Of a DNA stretch of 64,000 nucleotides, positions 47,266 through 54,758 are shown piece after piece. The translations under genes were made by a program, and so were the position numbers. The number at the start of each line of letters is the position of its first letter. Position 1 is the stretch's first letter. Source of the DNA: Corynebacterium diphtheriae (GTDB lineage: Bacteria > Actinomycetota > Actinomycetes > Mycobacteriales > Mycobacteriaceae); NCBI RefSeq assembly GCF_001457455.1, contig NZ_LN831026.1:372001-436000 (forward strand), in the 5' to 3' direction. Below the pieces are notes generated by a model. It worked only from the letters and a program-made list of their open reading frames with translations. It was not told where the DNA came from and made no database searches.

Positions 47266-48320
47266 TTTTGATGTGGTAGAGCTCGTGGTAAAAATAATGA
47301 CATCTCGACCAGACAACTGCTCCTAGGAGCATCTTTCGGACCCATGGCCTTAGTAGATTCCACGACTTCGTAGGTGTCGGTGCGTTTCGACCATTCTTCC
47401 AGGTCATCATCGCTCATCGTGACCATGTGCGGGGCTTTCTTCAACCGGTCGGCGACGATGTAGTCAATGCCAGCAGCATCGAGTGCATCCAAGTTCCTAG
47501 CCGATAACATCGCAGCGTCTGCAACCACAGTAAGGCCCTGTAGATCGTGGGCGTGTTGGTACGTGGGCATCATCGGGATAAGCGTGGTGGTCTCTGCCGT
47601 ACGCCCGTGGAAGAAGTCGATGTGGAGTGGGAAACCATTGTTGTCGGTGACTAGGCCAACAATGATCTGTGGGTCAACGCGGCGTTTTTTACGCATCCCG
47701 ATTGCGCGGAGCTCGTCTTCCTTCGGGGTTTCGAAATACAGTGTCGTCACGTCATAGAGGACCATAGTCACGTGGTGGTGCTGGCGAACATAGGCGTGAC
47801 ATTGACGGGAAGTGTGCTGGTAGTAGTCGTGTTCGATGCACCTTTTAAAGCTGTTGTAGACCGTGTTGTAGTGCATCGGCACCCGTCCTAATTCGCCGAT
47901 GATGCGGGGATCACTGATTTCATCAAACCCAAGCTTGCGGTAAACACCGTCAAGGACATCCCAGACAAGGCATGCTGGTCAGGCAACAACCTGGGGACTG
48001 CGAGCAGCCGGTGAACTAGAATGTGCCCTAGAACTATCGGTAGTCGATGCACCTGTAGTGGTGAAATCGAGGGCGCTTTGGTCTGAGTTAGCCGTGTTGT
48101 GATAGTTGCTGATATCCCCCATACGTGGACGAGACCGTGCCGGTGGTTCAACACCGATATCCAATGTTAGCTGGGCATGTGTATCAAGGAAATCTTCGGC
48201 TTGGTCGATGAGATGATCCAACGACAAGCCATTGTGGGCGGTACCGAAGTGTTTGAGAACTTCGATCCTGCCGGCCCTGTCTACCACGGCCTTAGTCCGT
48301 GAAAACGCCCCTTCCAGCAC
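47262..48320 (-). pseudogene. IS1634-family transposase remnant
   Basis: Minus-strand pieces of one transposase in different frames. The N-terminal part starts near 48320 (TKAVVDRAGRIEVLKHFGTAHNG, LDIGV). A frameshifted middle follows (YRKLGFDEIS-type sequence near 47900). The main part from 47882 is MPMHYNTVYNSFKRCIEH, MVLYDVTTLYFETPKEDEL, LVTDNNGFPLHIDFFHGRT and VVADAAMLSARNLDALDAAG. The DDE-type catalytic region is only partly kept. The C-terminal third is gone, replaced at about 47265 by moeA-like sequence. Terminal repeats were not found by eye. Confidence 0.8.
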
Positions 48321-48378
48321 AGCATAACCCTAGGCCATAGTGCTACGACTGAGAAAACCTCGGATTTGTTGTGAAAGT

Positions 48379-48606
48379 CAGGTCGCATGGCTGACTCGCG
48401 GAGTGAGGCGTTTGCGCTACATCGGCACCGTCAAAAACGATGCTTGGCTTCATCTGAGAGCCACCGAGCTAAACCTCAACCGGCTCCTAGCCTTAGGACT
48501 AACCCGCACCCAGACCGGATGCGATATCCCTAACCCGAAACGGGCCTTGTCCCGAACAAATGCCGGAATAAGACCCATCCCAACCAATTCTTCAGCAGTC
48601 TCCTAG
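48379..48606 (+). pseudogene. C-terminal fragment of an IS1182-like transposase
   Basis: The plus-strand frame contains TRGVRRLRYIGTVKNDAWLH followed by LRATELNLNRLLALG, a pattern seen at the end of IS1182/IS5-type transposases (GxRRxRYxGxxK...LTATAxNLxRL). No upstream domain remains, and the opposite-strand IS1634 remnant begins only about 60 bases before. The frame ends at 48606, directly before a short palindrome that may mark the element's end. Confidence 0.6.
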
Positions 48607-48624
48607 GGCTCTTGCCAAAGAGCC
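48607..48624. repeat. GGCTCTT palindrome, possible insertion sequence end
   Basis: GGCTCTTgccaAAGAGCC is a perfect 7+4+7 inverted repeat right after the transposase fragment. Ends beginning GGCTCTT are known in ISL3-type elements, but a single copy cannot prove the boundary. It could also act as a small terminator. Confidence 0.35.
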
Positions 48625-48643
48625 GCTACCACAAAAACTGTGG

Positions 48644-49711
48644 TCACCCTATGGTTTTTCTATCGTTGCTGGTATCGGGTGAGCCATGTCGGATTTGTTC
48701 CAGTTTGGCTTTGAGCTCGTCAGAGCCAGCGTCGATAAGCCGTTGAAACATCTGGGAGTTCTTTTCCTTGTTCCTGGCGTCTCGGACTTCTTTGCGCTGC
48801 TCCCTTTCCCAAAAGCGTTGTGCCACGACGAGCCCATTGGGAAAACAACGAGAATGCATCGATGTGGCGTTTGACCAGATGATTGAATTTTCTGTTGGCT
48901 TAGCACGATTGAAAATGTCGCGGCCGACATCGACGGCCCACGAAAAGTCTGAATACTCAGCGAAATGATAATCCGTCAATCGTCCGAGTAGAGCACACGT
49001 CCAATCCGCGAGCTGCACGGTGTTGTAGAGATGGCTCTCAGTTTGGAGGGGCACTTCGATAATGCTTTTGTTTGTCGAGTTGTTACGCGTGTAAATCGTG
49101 GCGCCCAAAGTCGCAACGGCGCGTTCGCGGTTATCCGTATCTGTTGCGTCCATGATGACAAGCATCTTCTCGTTACGATCGTGAGCAATCGTTCCTAGTC
49201 GGTTGATTGCTTGGATCAAGCAGTGGCTTTCTCGGTCCTGCGACGTCTCGTGGGTTTCGCTTACGGGACCGACCGGCTTCTGCTGTCCGTAAAAGAAGAG
49301 TTGCCCCTCGAGCTTCCCGAGTTTGCCATAGATGCGGCGCAGAGCCGGCACCATCTCGTCCTCATAGTTTCGGAAATTATTGGACGTGAGAAGCGCGGAA
49401 CCCTTCTTTTCCCACTGATCTGCAGGAACTTCTGATCGCGACAGCTCCCAGGCGAGGAGATTTTCCTTAATATATTTGAAGTAGCCGCCCATCTTGCGGA
49501 CGTTCTCAGCAGGCAAAATGTATCCTGCGTAGCCAAAACAAGGATGGGTGTTGAACTTCGGATGAGCGTGGCGGATGTAGGGGCCTTGGTGTCCAAATTC
49601 GTCGAGATAAGCAATAAGTATGAGCGTCCTCGTGATATGCTCAGTGGCCAAATCACTTAAAGCGATTTGGCCACCGGAATTAGCGCGAAACGTGTGTTGC
49701 AACGCCGCCAC
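48644..49711 (-). CDS. DUF3800 domain protein
   Basis: 355 residues. The family motif of DUF3800 appears early as LIAYLDEFGHQG (AYxDExG) and the acidic residues expected of its RNase H-like fold recur in MLVIMDATDTDN and VQLADWTCALLGR. The C-terminal 60 residues are charged and probably helical (REQRKEVRDARNKEKN). DUF3800 genes often sit in mobile or defence regions, and this one is bordered by insertion sequence debris on both sides. Its biochemical function is not established. The frame is intact and the start is the first methionine; a later start is possible since the domain begins near residue 30. Confidence 0.8.
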   Translation of the reverse strand: MAALQHTFRANSGGQIALSDLATEHITRTLILIAYLDEFGHQGPYIRHAHPKFNTHPCFGYAGYILPAENVRKMGGYFKYIKENLLAWELSRSEVPADQWEKKGSALLTSNNFRNYEDEMVPALRRIYGKLGKLEGQLFFYGQQKPVGPVSETHETSQDRESHCLIQAINRLGTIAHDRNEKMLVIMDATDTDNRERAVATLGATIYTRNNSTNKSIIEVPLQTESHLYNTVQLADWTCALLGRLTDYHFAEYSDFSWAVDVGRDIFNRAKPTENSIIWSNATSMHSRCFPNGLVVAQRFWEREQRKEVRDARNKEKNSQMFQRLIDAGSDELKAKLEQIRHGSPDTSNDRKTIG

Positions 49712-49882
49712 TCGTTTATGATCTTACCGGGGTTTGACCTCGGAAGCAAGCGTCCCGTTTCAAGAGGGTTGAGCTAGCCCGAGTTTGATAGAGGGTAGGA
49801 AGTAACGGAAGGATGTTTCCTATGCTAGCTAAGAAGAAGTACCCCTGACTTTCACAATTTGGTTTAGTCCGCGAGTTTCGGC
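49712..49882. other. Short gap with a truncated transposase-like start
   Basis: About 170 bases. ATG at 49813 after AAGGAAGG opens an 11-codon frame, MFPMLAKKKYP, which looks like the first residues of an IS3-type OrfA and is cut off by a stop. Nothing else is recognisable. Confidence 0.3.
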
Positions 49883-50134
49883 TTAAGCCTCAAGGATTGT
49901 GGCGATGAGGCTCGCGGTTTCTTCGTTGATCTCGGGTGGGATGTCATAGCAGTGTGTGCCGGTGCCGGTATCAACGGCGGCGTGGCACAGACTTTTAAGA
50001 CGCTCCACTAGTTTCGGCGCGGTCACACCACTTGTGAGGTATATGTGGTTTGGCATGGCTAAAGCCGCCATCACAACCGTCACGTGAGCACGGATAGCGT
50101 CGTGCGTATGGTGGAAGATTGGTCGCGTCCGCAA
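49883..50134 (-). pseudogene. C-terminal fragment of an IS1634-family transposase
   Basis: 83 residues: RTRPIFHHTHDAIRAHVTVV, AALAMPNHIYLTSGV and KLVERLKSLCHAAVDTG match the conserved C-terminus of IS1634/IS4-type transposases (RPxFHxTxDAIxAHLTIVFxALA). The catalytic part is absent. It is the piece missing from the remnant at 47262-48320, but it lies upstream of it in transcription direction, so the two come either from different copies or from a rearrangement. Confidence 0.7.
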
Positions 50135-50161
50135 ATCGGGTTTGAACTGCTCCCCTTTAGT

Positions 50162-51186
50162 TGGACTGAGAAATCAGACACCGACTAATAGGGGGTGTTT
50201 CTTTTGAGCACACGAAGTTCTCTGTCAGAGGAACAACGAGAACAGCTCGTTGGCCTATGTGAGCAAGACTTGGGTTTTACGGCTGCGGCACGTCGGATTG
50301 GGGTCCGGCGCGCCCCAGTTCGTAGTCTGTACCATCACCGACTTCTCCATGGCAGGCTATGTCTTGTGGAGAAACTTCGGGCGGAAAATGCCTACCTAAA
50401 AAAATTGCGGGACTTGAAAAACCAACGGCGAGGCTAAAGACCAAAGTCATCGTCATCCTCACATCAGAGCATCGACTCGATGATCTATTAGAAGCAGCAG
50501 GCTTAGCAAGGTCGACGTACTTCTACCACCAGCAACGCCTAGACTAGCCAGACGTACATGCCGAGCTTAAGGGACGTCATCACGGCTGTATTTGAAGATG
50601 AAGCACTACTGTGGCTACCGTCGGGTCCACAGTGAACTTGCGTCAACGAGGTTGGGAGATAAACCACAAGCTCGTCTACAAACTCTTGGACTGCAACGTC
50701 ACGCCAGAACAACCCAACACAGTATGTGTTAGTGATGTCACCGAGTTTTTAGGTGGCTGGCATCAAGGGTTTATCTTTCATAGATCATGGATTTAAGCGA
50801 CCGGAGTATTCTGGCACACGAGTTGTCGACATCCCCGTCAACGAAGTTGATGTCTACTTCGTTAAAGAATGCGATCACGTGGCATAAACATGGCAAAGGA
50901 TTGATGGTGCACACTGACCAAGGGTTCTAGTACCAGCATTCCAGTTGGCGTTAGTTAATTGAGTCTATTGGTGGTGTGCAGTCGATGTCGCGTGAGGTCA
51001 ACTGTTACGACAACGTGGTGATGAAAGAACTTCTTCGGTCATCTCAAGACCGAAATGTACTACGGCGAGTACTTCGCCAGTGTTGATGAGTTTTATAGGG
51101 TCGTAGATGATTACATCTTCTGGTATAACAGCGCACGGCTTCAACAACGGTTCAAGGGCCTGACCATCTAGAATTAAACCAGTCCA
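50162..51186 (+). mobile_element. Decayed IS3-family element
   Basis: Ends TGGACTG (50162-50168) and CAGTCCA (51180-51186) are inverted copies, extended by one or two bases. The left end is followed by OrfA from GTG 50195: SLSEEQREQLVGLCEQDLGF and TAAARRIGVRRAPVRSLYHH, a helix-turn-helix pattern. OrfB pieces appear in several frames: DDLLEAAGLARSTYFYHQQR, VCVSDVTEF (catalytic Asp), REVNCYDNVVMKE and EMYYGEYFASVDEFYRVVDD with WYNSARLQQRFKGL. Stops and frameshifts break OrfB, and the element is shorter than the usual 1.2-1.3 kb, so it is not active. Confidence 0.85.
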
Positions 51187-51258
51187 ACTTCCGGGGGCTA
51201 GTTCATGATGTGAGGTCCTTGCTTTTCTACAACTTATAATTCAAGCCAAACTACGAAG

Positions 51259-51654
51259 CTAGCTTTCTTTGCGACGCTTTAATACCAAAACTAATCCAAG
51301 AAGCATCAACAACGATGCAGCGAGAACCAGTCCCATAACGCTTGCACCAGTTGCTGCGAGCATTTTCTTTTCGGGCACCGCTTTATTCGATGTCTCTTTT
51401 GGTACTTCAGATTTAGCAGCAGTCGGCGTTTGAGACTCTGGTGAGTGCGCACTAATCGAGGAAGATCCCGCAATGATCGGCAAAAGGGCAACTCCGACCC
51501 CGATTACTGCAGCGGGAACAAGAATCTTCCACCAAGCATCCTCGTTTTCGTGGCGGGGTGAATTTCCTTGCATCATCAATCGCATGTAGAAATCGCGCAC
51601 ATCGTGTAGGCGCACACGCAGCACTAATAGCCCGAAAGAAGAACAAGAAAGCAT
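51259..51654 (-). CDS. Short surface protein with LAATG sortase signal
   Basis: The C-terminus is a cell-wall sorting signal: LAATG, a hydrophobic stretch (ASVMGLVLAASLLMLLGLVL) and the tail KRRKES. A second hydrophobic segment lies before a Ser/Thr-rich linker (WWKILVPAAVIGVGVALLPI). The true start is uncertain; the frame opens at 51654 but MRLMMQGNSPRHENED or MMQGNSPRHE near residue 25-29 are as likely. The same layout ends large corynebacterial adhesins, so this may be the stump of a longer surface protein cut by the adjacent insertion sequence. It may also be a small membrane-anchored protein. Confidence 0.6.
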   Translation of the reverse strand: MLSCSSFGLLVLRVRLHDVRDFYMRLMMQGNSPRHENEDAWWKILVPAAVIGVGVALLPIIAGSSSISAHSPESQTPTAAKSEVPKETSNKAVPEKKMLAATGASVMGLVLAASLLMLLGLVLVLKRRKES

Positions 51655-51671
51655 AAAGGAGGCGAACCGCG

Positions 51672-51725
51672 ATGATGACCCATAACAATCAGCCGCTAGG
51701 ACGCCTCTTTAAGCAACTCTTCTAA
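51672..51725 (+). CDS. Candidate 17-residue ORF with a strong ribosome site
   Basis: ATGATG at 51672 is preceded by AAAGGAGG (51655-51662) with good spacing and opens a 17-codon frame, MMTHNNQPLGRLFKQLF. It lies about 150 bases before rtcB on the same strand. It may be a small peptide, the start of a lost gene, or a leader. No family is recognised. Confidence 0.3.
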   Translation: MMTHNNQPLGRLFKQLF

Positions 51726-51876
51726 CAGGCTGACTTGACCATTTCCCGGGAAAGCGGCCCTGCTTATCTCGGACGTTGGTGCGAGCCGCGCGACCCGCGC
51801 ACAACTCACAAGTCAGCCGCCCAAGCAGGCCCTTTCTCACGAACTGCGTTACGCAAACGCAGAGAAAGGCTCTCTT

Positions 51877-53037
51877 ATGCGCCTGCACAACTTCGCCTCC
51901 ATTGTTGAAGACAAGACGGTGGCGCAGGCACAACTCGTCGCTGACCTGCCCTTCGTCTACCCACACGTGGCGCTCATGCCTGATGCCCACTTTGGCAAAG
52001 GCTCTTCGGTCGGCACCGTCTTCGGCACGCTGCGCGCCGTCATCCCGGCGGCTGTCGGCGTGGACATCGGCTGCGGCATGATCGCCGTGCGGACCCACCT
52101 CACGCACGCGGATATCCAGGACTTCGCTCTCGAGGACCTGCGCACCGCGGTCGAAGATTCCATTCCGCTCTCGCCCGGAAACTACAACGGCTGGATCATG
52201 GACCCGCGCACCGAGGCCCGCACACGCGAGCTCGCGCAGTTGGCCCAGGACACCGGCGTGGATCTCGGCCACTCCAAAAACTGGCGTCAGCAGCTGGGCA
52301 GCTTGGGCGGCGGCAACCACTTCATCGAGCTGTGTCTCGACGAAGATGACCGCGTCTGGCTGTTTCTGCATTCTGGCTCGCGCGGCGTGGGTAACAAGAT
52401 TGCACAGAAGCACATCAAGGCCGCGCAGCGCCACTGCGAGAAGCACTGGATCCAGCTCGCGGACAAGGACCTGGCCTACCTCGTCGAGGGTACGCCCGAG
52501 TTCGACTCCTACATTGCGGATCTCCACTGGGCACAGCACTTTGCGCTGCTCAACCGCGATGAGATGATGGACCGCTTCCTCGACTGCGTCGCCACCTGGT
52601 CCGGCGCGGATCGCGAGACCCTCGAGCTCGAGCGCATCAACTGCCACCACAACTACACCCAGCGTGAGAACCACTACGGTAAGAACGTGTGGCTCACACG
52701 CAAGGGCGCCATCAAGGCGGACGAAGGCAACCGCGGCCTCATCCCCGGCTCGATGGGCACCGCTAGCTACGTCGTGGAAGGCAAGGGCTACGCGCCGGGC
52801 CTCAAGTCTGCGCCGCACGGCGCCGGCCGCGTCATGTCTCGCACCCAGGCCAAGGCCCGCTTCACCGAGGCGGATCTTGCCGCACGCATGGAAGGCATCG
52901 TCTATCGTTCCGGCGCCGAGTTCGTCGATGAGATTCCGGACGCCTACAAGGACATCGACCGCGTGATGGCCGATGCCGCCCAGCTCGTCGAGGTCAAGCA
53001 CACCCTGCGCCAGATCCTCAACGTCAAGGGCACCTAA
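51877..53037 (+). CDS. rtcB: RtcB-family RNA ligase
   Basis: 386 residues. All RtcB active-site blocks are present in order: MPDAHFGKGSSVGTVFG, AVGVDIGCGM (metal cysteine), LGSLGGGNHFIE, HSGSRGVGNK, NCHHNYTQRE and the C-terminal GSMGTASYVV with PHGAGRVMSR. The histidine that takes GMP is in HGAGR. RtcB joins 2',3'-cyclic phosphate or 3'-phosphate RNA ends to 5'-OH. No rtcA or archease lies next to it. The gene is visibly richer in GC than its neighbours (a 470-codon open frame exists on the opposite strand), which suggests transfer from a high-GC relative. The GAAAGG site precedes the ATG. Confidence 0.95.
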   Translation: MRLHNFASIVEDKTVAQAQLVADLPFVYPHVALMPDAHFGKGSSVGTVFGTLRAVIPAAVGVDIGCGMIAVRTHLTHADIQDFALEDLRTAVEDSIPLSPGNYNGWIMDPRTEARTRELAQLAQDTGVDLGHSKNWRQQLGSLGGGNHFIELCLDEDDRVWLFLHSGSRGVGNKIAQKHIKAAQRHCEKHWIQLADKDLAYLVEGTPEFDSYIADLHWAQHFALLNRDEMMDRFLDCVATWSGADRETLELERINCHHNYTQRENHYGKNVWLTRKGAIKADEGNRGLIPGSMGTASYVVEGKGYAPGLKSAPHGAGRVMSRTQAKARFTEADLAARMEGIVYRSGAEFVDEIPDAYKDIDRVMADAAQLVEVKHTLRQILNVKGT

Positions 53038-53050
53038 CCTGCGCCATGAT

Positions 53051-53077
53051 GGGACCGTCACTTTTAGTGGCGGTCCC
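53051..53077 (+). terminator. Stem-loop after rtcB
   Basis: GGGACCGtCAC and GTGgCGGTCCC pair around TTTTA, followed by TTG. Probable terminator with a weak T-run. Confidence 0.7.
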
Positions 53078-53174
53078 TTGTGAGCTTTGCGACGCCCCCT
53101 CCTGCAGCGTCGCACCAGCACGACGCTTTGCCTTATGCAAGGAAACGAAGTGCGTGACCACTATTGGTTACTGC

Positions 53175-54164
53175 TTATTTATCGCGAAGGGCTGGAACTG
53201 CTCGGCCGGTCGGAGGGGAAAGTCGAGTATTAAACTGCGTCGAGGCGAGTTGGCGTTCAGCATCGTCGACCAACATGAAAACGTCGTCAGCGAAGTAACC
53301 GAGAAGCCCGCCCACACCGATTACTTTCTTACGTAGAATGCCAGCGTCGGTGAGTGAATCGAGAGCATCTCGGGCCGTGCTTGTCGATGAAATCCCCAGT
53401 TCGGACTTCACGATGGGCACCGTGACCAAAGGCATTGCAGGAAGCTTCTTGAGCAGTTGGAACTCCGTCGAATTCGATTTCAATGCGCGCGTGCTTCCTT
53501 GCGCAGTGCGGTGGTGATTGACCTTGTCCATCCATTCTGCTTCTAGGGCGGCGACGCTATCCGCAAGTTCAGCTGCTTTGGTAGTGGCGACTTGTGCAGC
53601 CTCGACGAAGAAAGAGATCCATGCCAGCACGTCACCCTCGCGGAATTTCGTGAGTCCGTCGACGTAACGGTCACCGAGCGTTGCCAGAACCATACTGACG
53701 GGGAGAATCGCAGCATCGGTGAGCCCTCTGCGTTGCAAAAGCGCGTGAATCATGGCTCGCCCCACGCGTCCATTCCCATCCGGGAATGGGTGGATGGTCT
53801 CGAACTGTGCATGAACGAGCGCTGCTTGAACAAGCGCGGCGTGGTCTGCCCCGTTGAAGTATTCAATGAGATCGTCGAGGAGTCTTGGGACTTGTGCAGG
53901 AGGCGGGGGGACAAAAGCCGCATCGAGGGGGTGATAGTCAGACCCGCCAATCCAGTTTTGAGTAGTACGTACTCCTTGTAAAGGCTTTTCTGCAACGAGC
54001 GCAGTCTGCATTGCAACAATGTCATCCAGGACCAGCTCGTCTTTGTAAGCCAAGTCCGTATTGATGGTGTCGAGGATGGCGACATTGCGGGCGACAGCTG
54101 TTGCGGATTCTTTGAAACCCCGAATTTCGGAATCTGATTCACGCGCGAGGATCGCCATGGCCAC
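53175..54164 (-). CDS. Fic-family protein with truncated or frameshifted N-terminus
   Basis: From the ATG at 54164 the protein has 329 residues. The Fic motif is HPFPDGNGRVGRAMI around residue 125 with the catalytic histidine; a winged-helix region follows at the C-terminus (SELGISSTSTARDALDSLTD, AGILRKKVIG). Fic proteins transfer AMP or other groups to target proteins. In the same frame upstream of the ATG the sequence still reads LEGVARLLLRSEAVASSRIE followed by G, the family's N-terminal block with the inhibitory motif (S/T)xxxE(G/N), SSRIEG, at 54186-54203. Between the stop at 54339-54341 and 54170 there is no ATG, GTG or TTG in frame. A strong ribosome-binding sequence (54264-54272) has no in-frame start after it. 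So the gene has lost its start, uses a rare one, or makes a protein without the inhibitory helix. Confidence 0.85.
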   Translation of the reverse strand: MAMAILARESDSEIRGFKESATAVARNVAILDTINTDLAYKDELVLDDIVAMQTALVAEKPLQGVRTTQNWIGGSDYHPLDAAFVPPPPAQVPRLLDDLIEYFNGADHAALVQAALVHAQFETIHPFPDGNGRVGRAMIHALLQRRGLTDAAILPVSMVLATLGDRYVDGLTKFREGDVLAWISFFVEAAQVATTKAAELADSVAALEAEWMDKVNHHRTAQGSTRALKSNSTEFQLLKKLPAMPLVTVPIVKSELGISSTSTARDALDSLTDAGILRKKVIGVGGLLGYFADDVFMLVDDAERQLASTQFNTRLSPPTGRAVPALRDK

Positions 54165-54302
54165 TTTGTCGGAGTTGGGAGCGATTCCCTCGATCCGGGA
54201 GGAAGCGACGGCCTCAGAACGGAGCAGGAGTCGCGCAACTCCTTCAAGGGAGTGGGTATTGTCTCTCCTCCCAAGATTGTGAATCTCCCGCTCGATGCAT
54301 TG

Positions 54303-54398
54303 GGGATAAGACTTATCCCGGTAGATTGATATCTTAGTTTACTGGGATAGCTGTTATCCCGGTGGACTGCGAGCGCAATGCGCCAGATAACTCTTATC
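54303..54398. promoter_or_regulatory. Three evenly spaced GATAAnnnTTATC palindromes upstream of fic
   Basis: Sites at 54303-54319 (GGGATAAGACTTATCCC, perfect 8+1+8), 54344-54360 (GGGATAGCTGTTATCCC) and 54386-54398 (GATAACTCTTATC) share the core GATA(A/G)nnnTTATC. Core starts are 41 and 40 bases apart, about four helical turns, so a regulator could bind on the same face. They lie between the fic gene and the start of the methyltransferase region. The winged-helix domain of Fic is a candidate binder, by inference. Confidence 0.7.
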
Positions 54399-54497
54399 GT
54401 GAGTCACTGCTTTGTTAAAGACTATTGGAAACAGAACGATGCTTCGTAAGACACTGGATGAGCGGAAAAGATTAACGGAGTTCCAGTAACCGGTAAG

Positions 54498-54731
54498 ATG
54501 CTTCAATGCTTTGCTGACGGGGCAGAAGCCGGATATAACCTCGAAGTCTTGCGTAAACGGGGACGACTGATTGCTAAAGGATATTCTTCTTTGTGGTCGG
54601 CACCAGACTTGGAACAGGAAGGCTCCGAGAATCCGGCATTACGCCAAGTAAGCCTTGTTATGCTTATCGAAGGTTTGTCTGTGGTTGCCCTTGATCGTGG
54701 TCTTGCCCAGTTGAGCTGCAAATATTGGTAA
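54498..54731 (+). CDS. Hypothetical protein, 77 aa, doubtful
   Basis: A small open frame with a mixed polar and hydrophobic sequence (GYNLEVLRKRGRLIAKGYSS, LVMLIEGLSVVALDRGLAQL). I do not recognise it. It precedes the methyltransferase pseudogene by 27 bases on the same strand. No signal peptide. It may be a remnant of a longer gene, since a second short frame (from 54439) runs before it. Confidence 0.3.
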   Translation: MLQCFADGAEAGYNLEVLRKRGRLIAKGYSSLWSAPDLEQEGSENPALRQVSLVMLIEGLSVVALDRGLAQLSCKYW

Positions 54732-54758
54732 ATGGGTAATGGGAATAGAGGCGGCACA

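Noticed and set aside
51709..53121. 470-codon open frame on the minus strand opposite rtcB
   Set aside because: High GC keeps the antisense frame open. The plus strand has all RtcB motifs; the minus translation has none.
53750..54274. 174-codon alternative minus-strand frame overlapping the fic start
   Set aside because: It starts with TTG after a good ribosome site, but its translation is Pro/Ser-rich and not Fic-like. It may only show where the original start was before a frameshift.
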